From Flectonema sp. DT1601 (lineage: Eukaryota > Euglenozoa > Diplonemea > Diplonemida > Diplonemidae), in contig OZ025781.1 of the NCBI GenBank assembly GCA_964019425.1, positions 434,001 to 498,000 of the forward strand: a DNA stretch of 64,000 bases, read 5' to 3'. The notes below the pieces were generated by a model that had not been told where the DNA came from, did not search any database, and was given only the letters and a program-made list of their open reading frames with translations. A program made the position numbers and the translations under genes. Shown piece after piece: positions 56,165 to 64,000 of the stretch; the stretch's first letter is position 1; each line of letters opens with the position of its first letter.

Positions 56165-56345
56165 TTTTTTTTCATGAACAGCGAAAAATTTTTTTTTTTT
56201 GTTACTGAATGGAGAAAAAAAATTATCACATTCAGTGAATAGCGAAAAAAAATTATCACATTCAGTGAACAGCGAAAAAAAAAAAAATTCTTTTACTGAA
56301 TAGCGAAAATGGAATTATTGGACCCCCCAATAGCGAAAATCTCTA
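56165..56345 (-). repeat. Subterminal iterons, right end
   Basis: Four to five inverted units (AGTGAACAGCGAAAAAAA and AGTGAATAGCGAAAA), ending with CCAATAGCGAAAATCTCT, which mirrors the left terminus. Confidence 0.8.
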
Positions 56346-57005
56346 AAAATAAAAATGAACTTCTTCCTTTATAACCATCATGTGTTGTTTGAAGCAGCAG
56401 TAAGCAATTTATTCTCCCGCGTGTTGTGGCGTCCCTTTTTTTTTTTTTTTTTTTTTTTGGTTTCCTGATACGGCTTTTTTTCGGGAAGGTCGATCCCGAT
56501 AACTTTTGGTGGGATTCGATGAGCGACCACATGTTGACATCTGAAGTCAACTACCCATCGCTTTATTTACTTATCTGTCCTTAGTTACATAAAGGCTATC
56601 AATTTAACAGGTGGTTCCCAAAAGACAACTATACCACGCCTGTTGCTGTTTTACTCCCTTCTTATATCATATCGTTCTGTTTTTTTTTTAAATCCTACAT
56701 ACCAATATAGGTGTTGGCGACGAAAGACACCGAAGTTTCCCTCAAAAATTGTTGTTTGTTATGCTTATGACAGTGTCAGATGTCTAGATTTCATTTTTTT
56801 TTTTTTAAAATTCTGTTCAGCTTTTGGTTTTGTTCATTCGTCACTAAGCTATACTTGATTTAGTTAAACTGGTAAAAGGTGACTACTCTCTTTTTTTTTT
56901 TTTTCAATGCTTGTTCTATGCGTTATAGCAAAAACCCGAGTCCTTTGTGTAGCTCTTCTGTCAGTCGCTTATTTATTTATTATTATTCTTTTTTTAAAAC
57001 AAAAT

Positions 57006-57041
<36 letters not shown>

Positions 57042-57333
57042 TTAGCAAGAAGCAGACAGATGTTTCTGGCTGCTCTGCACATTACATCTTCAACCTCCTT
57101 TTTTTTTAAAGGGTGCGATTCTTATTGAGGAAATCTTTTTTTTTATTTAATTTTTTTTTATAAATACCTACAAACCCATTGTTCGGTAGAAAGAGAATCT
57201 TGGCATCGTAGCCAAACCTATTCCTTTATTAGGATTTTGTATCTGGTTGCGCGCAAACAAAACAACAGTGTGAGTAAAAAAATTAAAAAAGTGATGTTTG
57301 CTGATTCCTTTTTTTTTTTTTTTTTTTTTTTAA
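56346..57333. other. Intergenic with (ATT)n microsatellite
   Basis: (ATT)n spans about 57,006-57,040, with T-runs elsewhere. From about 57,184 a 120-bp segment is shared with 61,410-61,530. No gene is seen. Confidence 0.6.
57184..57307 (+). repeat. Dispersed repeat P, copy 1
   Basis: GGTAGAAA, then AACCTATTCCTTTATTAGGA and GTGAGTAAAAAAAT match 61,410-61,530 in order at roughly 75-80 percent. The copy runs up to the T-run at whose end piggyBac copy 2 is inserted. Confidence 0.6.
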
Positions 57334-59071
57334 CCCATTAAGGACGGGGGGTCCACTACAGTGGTTATTTTGAAATTTTATTTTCGCTAAGGGGAAAACC
57401 CGGCTAACGCTACCCAGGGGGGGTGTAATCGAGGCCGTTTCGCGACGAATCTTGGGTGGGATGGCGTGGTTCGCTGTGTTTTCATTCATGAAATTCAAAA
57501 CTAATAATCGAAATTTTACCACCTAACAAGAAGTTTCGTGTGCCTGTTGAAATTGATACAAGTTCGGCGTCCTATGAAAGTCTGATGATGATGGATTCTG
57601 TATCGGAGTCGTCATCTGACAGCAACACAGCAAAGGTATCAAAGTGGGGGGGCAAAACCAAGAGAATCTCCAGGGAAAAACGGAAAGGACCTACCCAGAG
57701 TGTGAGCGACTTTAATGAAATGAGCGAATTGAAGGCATCCAACTCATTTTCACTGATCATGTGCTTAAAATGATATTTCGACACACTCTTGCCTACCCGA
57801 TTGACAAAGAGACGTCCATGAAGTCACTAGAAGTTGGTGAACTGAAATGCTTTCTCCGTAATTTCCACACTGCTAACAAACACATTCCTGCTTCTTATGT
57901 TCATAGTCTTGTTAAACCCCATAATAATAAAGGGCATTGGGTGACGTTTGACAATTTCAATTCGTCATACGCATTTCTTGTTTTGATGTTAGCGAAAGGG
58001 TTCCACTGTGTTGGAACAGCCTGATGGAACGGAAAGGGAGTTCTGTTGATGTTACAAAACCGAAGGCTACCCCTGGACCGGGACGACTAAGCAAATCGGA
58101 AGTGAAAGAAAGACCGAAGAATCTTTCTGCTTCTTACCTTCAGTCAAGCACGGCATCCACCATATAAAGTGGAGAGACTCAAAGGATGTGCATCTTTTCA
58201 GTACTCTTCCCTTACGTGAGCACTGTGTCGATGTATATCGCTGGATTAGGAAGAGAAATAAAAAAGAAAAAGTGCCGATCAAACTACCGTGCAAGTAGAC
58301 AGGTACACCAAAACGATGGGAGGTGTTAACCTGATGGATAGCGTGAAGGGAAGGGCGAACAGAAACCTTCAAACTAAACGATGGCATCTAAAGGTTTTCG
58401 ACTACTTGCTGAAAGTTTCAATGTTCAACACGTTTACCCTTCAAAAGAAATGCGGTAAGGATACTGGTACCTACATACGGTATGTAGAGGAGCTCGCTAT
58501 GCAACTCGTCAGTGACGGGACGTCGAGAGACAAGACAACCAATACTACATCTACTATTGACTCGGGTTCGCACTTTTCACACATGTTCAGCACCACTGAG
58601 CACTATCCATCAATATTTGGCGCTGCTAAACAATGTAAGTATCACAATACTCGAGTGAGGACTACTTATGGATGCCAGGGGTGTAAGGTTTTTATGTGCC
58701 CTGCACCCTGTTTTGGCAAATACCACTTAAATCTTACAAAGGGGAGAACATTTGCGTCCCATACCACCACCTCTGTGTCGGGAGGTGCTATCCGGGAAGA
58801 ATGTACGAAGGGGAAGACCCCTGCACTCACAACAACATCAAAATTGAAGAGGCGCAGGGAGTCATAAGAACTGAGCTTATTTTTGTCTTTGGTGGTGTTT
58901 TCATTTGTTCTGTTCACCCTTTAGGTGGTGAATGTGTGTGTATTTTTAACGGGCAGGCAATGGCGGTTCACTTTGTCACATCACCTTTCCGAGCCCCCCT
59001 ACCCCTTTTCCCCGTTAGCTCTTTTTTCAAAAAAAGTCAAAAAACCGGGTTTTACCCCCGTCCGTAATGGG
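57334..59071 (+). mobile_element. piggyBac-type element, copy 2
   Basis: TTAA at 57,330-57,333 and 59,072-59,075, with the same inverted ends and the same 1738 bp length as copy 1. About ten substitutions separate the copies. It is inserted downstream of a T-run in the gene-bearing region, so the family is not restricted to satellite DNA. Confidence 0.9.
57540..58867 (+). pseudogene. piggyBac transposase remnant (copy 2)
   Basis: Same layout as in copy 1, including the shared frame change at about 57,761-57,773 and the apparent loss of the first catalytic Asp region. Here the C-terminal part is open from 58,289 to 58,867 (192 codons), because TTG replaces the TAG found in copy 1. It contains GGVNLMD, RWHLKVFDYLLKVSMFN and the Cys/His tail (CQGCKVFMCPAPCFGKYH). 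This could be a stable DNA-binding/zinc-binding fragment, but no start codon is certain. Confidence 0.8.
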
Positions 59072-59075
59072 TTAA

Positions 59076-59757
59076 AGAAAATTATTATTTCTTTTTCTCA
59101 TTGTGAGAATATTGAGCTAATATCTCTAACACTGTCTGCTCGCGTGGACGGTGGGTTTAGGTAGTCATTTGTTCCAGGTTATTCTACGTCTCTTATAGTC
59201 TGTGAGAGTCTCACGGTTGCTGATAGCGATATAACTGTTACTCTGTGAGATTTTCCTGGCTTTTTGGCTTCCTAGACTTCGTAAATAAATAAATAAATAA
59301 ATAAAATATTTTAAATTGTATAGTTCTACTTGAAGGTGTTTTTTTTTTTTTTTTTTCCCAAAGAAAAAATTTTTAATGACCCTTCCGACTAACAAAAAAA
59401 AAAAAAAAAAAAAAAAATACTGAATGCTGAACTAAGCAAAGGCTTCCGTTAAAAAAATAAAAAAAAAAAATAAAAAAGGAAAGTGAAGAAGGAATAAAAA
59501 GAAAAAGAAAAAAGGGAAATACCGAAAGACCAGCACCTCGGTTATAATACGTTTCGTTTGTTTTTATTGATTGTAAGTTTGATTGGAGTCATTTTGTTCA
59601 TTTTATTATTTCTTTAGATGGTTTTAAGTCAACACACAGCACACACACATTATAACATAAATAATACGAACCGGCTACCATTCTAAAGTGAAGTTTAATC
59701 ATCTTGTCTTAACTTTATCCCCTCCACGCAGTATAATATAAATAATTAATATAAACA
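59076..59757. other. Intergenic, WNK upstream region
   Basis: A mixed-composition stretch (59,090-59,280) ends in (TAAA)n at about 59,282-59,304, a tail typical of SINE or non-LTR copies. T- and A-runs follow. CCCCTCCACGCAG (to 59,731) and AAACAG (59,753-59,758) are acceptor-like. The missing first WNK exon should lie here or further upstream, but I cannot place it. Confidence 0.5.
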
Positions 59758-61029
59758 GTGAAGTCTAAACCCGCTTTAGAAAACCCGACGAGGGTTGTGA
59801 CCTCACCATGTGGGAGGTACGTAAGAAAGCAATTTATTGGAAAGGGAGCGTTCAAGACGGTTTATAAGGGATTTGATGAAGAAGAAAGTCTTGAAGTTGC
59901 CTGGTATGAAACTGAAAACGGAAACATGAAAGAAGCAATGCTAATGGACAGCCTGCGACATCCGAATATTATTTCAGTTTTTGCAGTATGGCCGGTACCG
60001 ACTGGAACTGTTTTCATTTCTGAACTACTGTCAAGTGGAAGTATCAGAACGTATATTAAAAGTTTGAGAGACGGAAAAGTATCCGGCAATGCCCTGACCA
60101 ATTGGGGAAACCAAATCCTTCTTGGGTTACAATACTTACACGAGAACGATGTAATTCACAGAGATTTAAAGTGTGACAATATATTTGTTAACGGTCATAA
60201 AGGTGAAGTAAAAATAGGTGATTTCGGTCTCAGCTGTGCTTCCTCTGGTGGTAAGTTGAGATCGGTCATCGGGACACCTGAATTTATGGCACCTGAGATT
60301 TATGACGAAAACTACACTAATAAAGTAGACGTGTACGCCTTTGGGATGTGTTTGTTAGAAATGGTTACTGGGGCTCTTCCGTATGCTGAATGTGAAAATT
60401 GCGGACAAGTTTTTAAAAAAGTAACCGAAGGAAGGCTTCCCAACTCGTTAGTATCGATGGAAGAGTCTCCTGTAAAAGATGTTATCAGTCTTTGTATTAA
60501 TCCTGTTTTGGATAGACCTTCGTGTGATGATTTATTGGCTCATCCGTACTTCGCAAATAGGGAAACCGGAGATAACAAACTTGTCATTCATGAAGAGAAA
60601 CCAGCCGCCATTAAAACATCTCGTTTAATAGGAATATCTGAGAAACTTGATCGGGATTGTGAAAAACTATTTCAAGAATACATCACTAGCACTCAAGCTC
60701 CTGACGACTTACCAACCCCTGCTGTACAAGCAACAGAAGAACATAAAAATGATCAAGTTCATATGGACAAGTTACAGGAGTTGAGCGAATGTTCAGACAG
60801 AGATTATACTAAAAAGGTTTGTTTTTTGTTTATCTGGTTGTTTTTTTTTGATTGTTGAAAAATATTTTTTTAAAAAATAAATAAATAACAGCTGTCATCA
60901 CTCCGTTCTAAACATGTTAAGATTCTACAAAAAGTTAATGAATTTATGAACAACACGGAAGTGTTCGACAAATTAGATTCAAAAGTAAACGAAACAGCTG
61001 AAAACGAAGGGTTCCGTAGCTATCAATAA
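59758..61029 (+). CDS. WNK-like Ser/Thr protein kinase
   Basis: About 398 codons in two visible exons (to 60,816 and 60,892-61,029). The kinase signature is WNK-like: the glycine loop IGKGAFKTVYKGFD carries Lys33, where WNK kinases place their catalytic Lys, and the usual VAxK position reads EVAWYE without Lys. Other motifs are HRDLKCDN (134-141, Asp136), DFG (155-157), GTPEFMAPE (172-180) and DVYAFGMCLLEM. WNKs regulate ion balance and osmotic responses; that role is inferred from the family only. The C-terminal tail is charged and helical. No ATG precedes the glycine loop in this frame: position 59,758 is the G of an AAACAG acceptor-like sequence and TAA lies just upstream. The first exon (or a trans-spliced leader) is therefore missing, and an upstream A would complete ATG. 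Confidence 0.85.
60817..60891 (+). other. Spliceosomal intron in the WNK-like gene
   Basis: 75 nt, GTTTGT...AACAG, phase 0 after AAAAAG. Removing it joins DYTKK to LSSLRSKHVKILQKVN and extends the frame by 45 codons to TAA at 61,027. Without splicing, the protein ends in a Phe-rich translation of a T-run. Confidence 0.8.
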
Positions 61030-61409
61030 CATCGCGTATTCTTTTAAAGTTCACTGTATCTCTTAAACAGATGTTAGACTACAGTTCCATGTTTACAAAA
61101 TCAAACAGTTTTTTTTTTTAAATCTTTTTTTCTTTATATATATAAAAAAAAAGCTGTGTCGTTTTTTTTCTTTTCCAGCAGTCACTGTATTCTTAACTAA
61201 TATTAAGTACTTGTAGTTGCAACAGTATCTTAATGTTTCTTTTTTTTTTTTCCTTTTTTTTTAAATTTATTTATGATTCGTGGTTGTGGAGCCAATTAAA
61301 ATAATGGATCGAAATGTACTCTCTTTTTCTTTTTTAAAGCGTTATTGTGCATTCAAAAGAGTCCATAAAATTAGTTTTTTTTTTTGTTTTACCTAAAAAC
61401 TCATTTTTC
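61030..61409. other. Intergenic, 3' flank of the WNK-like gene
   Basis: Several T-runs and a (TA)n stretch near 61,136. No gene is seen. Confidence 0.6.
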
Positions 61410-61530
61410 CTGGGTAGAAATATAATTGTGTCAGCGTAACTAACCTATTCCTTTATTAGGATTTTTGTACCTGGTTCGTCCACAAACAAAATAAAAAATG
61501 TGAGTAAAAAAATAAAAAAGGGGAAGTTGT
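61410..61530 (+). repeat. Dispersed repeat P, copy 2
   Basis: Shares GGTAGAAA, AACCTATTCCTTTATTAGGA, ACAAACAAAA and GTGAGTAAAAAAAT with 57,184-57,307, in the same orientation on the other side of the WNK-like gene. Confidence 0.6.
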
Positions 61531-61609
61531 CCAATTCTTTTTTTTTTCTTTTTTCAGCAAAAGTAACTTCTCCTGTTGTTAAGTCTAACAAGAAAGCAAA
61601 AGATGCACC

Positions 61610-61740
61610 AAAGTGATACCTTGGTGAGTTCACTCTTATCGTCGCTTTAACTTATCCAAGGGAATGGGCATCGTATCAAGCGACAAACGGTCATCTGCTC
61701 GTGACCATTCGTGATGATAAACCTCATATTCCTTTTCAAT
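61610..61740 (+). rRNA. Diverged LSU rRNA-like relic
   Basis: GTGATACC, ACTCTTATCGTCGCTTT, ACTTATCCAA and AGCGACAAACGG occur in the same order as in the LSU fragment at 32,925-33,243 (minus strand), with small insertions between them. The longest shared stretch is 17 bases, then one inserted A and ten more. It is too diverged and short to be functional. Confidence 0.45.
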
Positions 61741-63946
61741 GTCATAGTCGTAAATTTAAAAGATTCCCATAGTTTGTAGGGACGCTACGAATATTTATTG
61801 TGTGTTGGTCAAAATAAATCTGTTATGTTTCCCTTTTACTTCTCCGCTTTTTTTTCATTTCTGGGAGGGGGCTCAAGAAATAGTTTCGCATGGGTGTTGA
61901 CTTAACAAATCCCAGAGACTTTCCCCCCTTTTTATTTTTTTCATTTGGAATTTCGAAATTTATCAGATGCGCTGCTGCTCAGTCCTCTGGTGCTGTAGTG
62001 CATTCTGAGTAGTCTGCAAACGGTGTGCCTTTAAAAAAAAGAACACATTCTTAAGGAAAATGTCTGTTAGTTATGTCGGATGCGGCATCCGATTTTTGAA
62101 AACAGTTTGAACTCCCTTTCATCGAAATTTATTAATTTCTTTACGGAATAGCCCCGCGGGCAACCAGGGATACCAAACTTATTGTACGAACTGAAGACAG
62201 CGACTGCTAACTGTCACTTGGTCAGGCATCAGCTGCGGCAACTTGTCATTCAGCAATTTGGCACCCCGAAAGTCTTATTTTCTGTCTTCTGACTTGTCGA
62301 GGAAGTTGAGGGGAAAGCTGTAAATTCCCGAGTGAGGAATGAGGAATCCATGCCGAAGGCACAATTGAAAAATTGTCGCTGAAGGAAGCCGTTGTTGTTG
62401 TTGTTGTTGTTGATGTCTGTAGCATCAGGAATACTTTGAAGGTTTTCGGTTCCCCCTTCTTCTTATATTGTATGTCTCGCTTGTTATTGTTCTTGTTGTA
62501 CTCTTACTGCAGCCCCTCCCTCAAGGCTGCTCAATTGGACACAAGAATGAGAGGTTCATTAATACATATTGTGAGGTAAAAACAACAACAACAACAACAA
62601 CAAACACACACTACGATTGTATCATAAACGCAGGCATCACATCGCATAGCATAGTTGACATGTAGTGATGTTAAAAATAAAAAATCCCATTCACCATTTT
62701 TTTTTCATACATTTTTTTTCTCTCCCCTTTTCTTCCTAAGTCCTTATAAATCTGGCTGCTTGGAAGAGAGTGGGTTTTCCTTCGAAATATGTCACGACTC
62801 AGCCATTGTTGGAGAGAACATGAATTGAAAAACTGCTAAAATAATTTTGCTAACATTTGGCTGCAATGTTCTTGGTCAAAACTTTCACTTTTTTTTGATC
62901 GGTGGAACATGAAATTCTTTTCTTCCTTCAAATAAGGCGAATGTTGACTCTTGCAAGGAAGGAAGACTGCAGTTGAGACAAGAAAAAAAACGAAAAAAAA
63001 TAACAACACACACAACGACTGTGAGGACTACACATTCCTATCAGTTTCCTTGACCCCGACGCAATAAACCCTCGTCGTTTTGGTCCGTTTATGTACTTCT
63101 GAATATTTATTTATCTATTTTGTTTCCCCCCCCCCTTTTTTTTTTTTCTCTTTTCTTTTTCGAATTAGTTTCTTCTGCAGTGACAGATTTGCACATTTTG
63201 GGTCTTCTTTTAATGTGTGTTTGATCGGCACAGGGAAGGGTCCATAGATTGCATTATTTCAGATGGTAACTTTGTTGCCATCTGAAAAAAAAAAAAAAAA
63301 AAAGAAATACAGGAAACTATTTGATATGTAACTATTTTATTAGATTCTTCAGCCACTGTGCTGAGGATGATTTTTTTTTTTTTTTAAAAAACACTGGATG
63401 AGGGGAAGAAAAAAAAAAAAAAAAAAAGTACCCATTTTGGTAGGAATACTTCCTTCCTCGATGGGAACCAACGTCTATTTAGCAAGAAATGGAAGCAACT
63501 GTGAGAGCCATCATAAACATAACTTGCATGTTGGTAACTGTTACGTACTAAATACAAAAAAAAAAAAAAAAAAAAAAAAAAAGAGTGGGATGGAAAATAA
63601 AAAGTTAACCATCGACATGCTCACATTGAGGACAGTATTGAGTGAAGTTGAAAACTATTGCTTTATAAAGAATGAAAAAAAAGAAGGGGAAAAAAAAAAA
63701 ATAAGTTTACGTCTCTGTTTCGGTCACACCCGCTCCTGGCAATTGCGATCTCCCGACGCTCTCCTGCCTTTCCTAAATATGTAAGGAAAGACATAATGAT
63801 TGCTTTCTAGTCAGGTATTGTGTTGAGTTAATTGTTGTGTTGTATTCTCTTTACCAGGTTTGTTCTAAACTGCAAGCCGAATAACAGGTTGAAACAGATA
63901 GAAGTGATTAATAATCATCCCACTTCTACTAACAGGTGGCAACAAA
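61741..63946. other. Intergenic with trinucleotide repeats and T-runs
   Basis: (GTT)n at about 62,389-62,412 and (AAC)n at about 62,582-62,603 form an inverted microsatellite pair. Around 62,205-62,290 a short frame (RHQLRQLVIQQFGTPKVLF) vaguely recalls Helitron Rep-type sequence but is too short to call. A near-palindromic CAGATGGTAACTTTGTTGCC stretch lies at about 63,260, and A/T runs dominate elsewhere. A mixed frame ending at 63,784 has a GC-richer tail but also long Lys runs, so it is not accepted as a gene. Confidence 0.5.
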
Positions 63947-64000
63947 ATGAGTTCACAGGATGGTGAGCCGTGCAGTCGCTTATGGCGTTCGGAAGACATG
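63947..64000 (+). CDS. Start of a gene, truncated by window end
   Basis: ATG at 63,947 follows a pyrimidine-rich stretch and CTAACAG|GTGGCAACAAA, which looks like a splice acceptor. Eighteen codons are visible (MSSQDGEPCSRLWRSEDM). They have balanced codon composition unlike the adjacent spacer, so this is probably a real N-terminus. The family cannot be determined. Confidence 0.5.
   Translation, partial: MSSQDGEPCSRLWRSEDM

Larger units (their letters stand above)
53983..56345 (+). mobile_element. MULE-type element with iterated terminal repeats
   Basis: The outer ends are inverted: AGAGATTTTCGCTATTGGGG at the left (from 53,984) and the same sequence read inward from the right (to 56,344). 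AAAATAAAAAT occurs just outside both ends (53,972-53,982 and 56,346-56,356), an 11-bp candidate target duplication in the MULE size range. Both termini continue into tandem TTTTTTTTCGCTRTTCACTA units of about 28-32 bp (about nine at the left, five at the right). The interior encodes part of a MULE transposase and other broken frames, so it is non-autonomous now. Confidence 0.8.

Noticed and set aside
62205..62290. Helitron Rep-like fragment
   Set aside because: Only about 20 residues are suggestive; no catalytic motif or element ends were found.
63398..63784. 128-codon frame before the last gene
   Set aside because: It has two long poly-Lys runs from A-tracts and no domain; the GC-richer tail might be an exon, but no splice pair is convincing.

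Overview
The window is a strongly AT-rich eukaryotic segment, very probably from a unicellular protist. It has long A and T homopolymer runs, short GT-AG introns (67 and 75 nt, each supported by restored reading frame and family homology), standard stop codons (TAA and TAG end the intact genes), an LSD1-type zinc-finger gene, a WNK-type kinase, and piggyBac, MULE, Tc1/mariner-like and non-LTR mobile DNA. The lineage cannot be fixed from sequence alone. All confident host genes lie on the + strand.

Positions 1 to about 39,400 are essentially gene-free repeat territory. The main component is a satellite here called S, with monomers of about 145 bp that each carry three short dyads and a poly-T linker. 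S is organised with four other repeat modules: E2 (about 400 bp), E3 (six 17-bp GGTATCTC iterons), E4 (a diverged tandem relative of S) and the related E6/R elements. The recurring order is E2, S array, E3, E4. One copy (8.4-13.7 kb) is mirrored by an inverted copy (14.4-19.5 kb) around a unique 0.6-0.7 kb centre with a small coiled-coil reading frame. Nested in the repeats are a piggyBac derivative (402-2139), two families of TA-target MITEs, a 1.12 kb TIR element carrying an antisense LSU rRNA fragment and a tRNA-like segment (32,392-33,514), and a 5'-truncated non-LTR retrotransposon (35,236-38,884) that is itself split by element R.

Positions 39,400-41,400 hold a broken MULE transposase 3' half and a decayed host-like gene. 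From 41,649 the window becomes gene-bearing, with wide T-rich spacers: a PIP kinase (41,649-42,936, one intron), a small dual-acylation-type protein (43,447-43,695), an LSD1 zinc-finger protein (45,861-46,244), a 1070-residue PX-domain protein (48,889-52,101), a WNK-like kinase (59,758-61,029, one internal intron, first exon not identified) and the start of another gene at 63,947. Mobile elements lie between them: a 731-bp TIR element (52,585-53,315), a complete MULE with iterated subterminal repeats and a probable target duplication (53,983-56,345), and a second piggyBac copy (57,334-59,071) of exactly the same length as the first.

The PIP kinase, PX protein and acylated small protein are all membrane or phosphoinositide themed, but nothing in the sequence shows that they act together. 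Long homopolymers and near-identical repeats make exact lengths and array order sensitive to assembly error.
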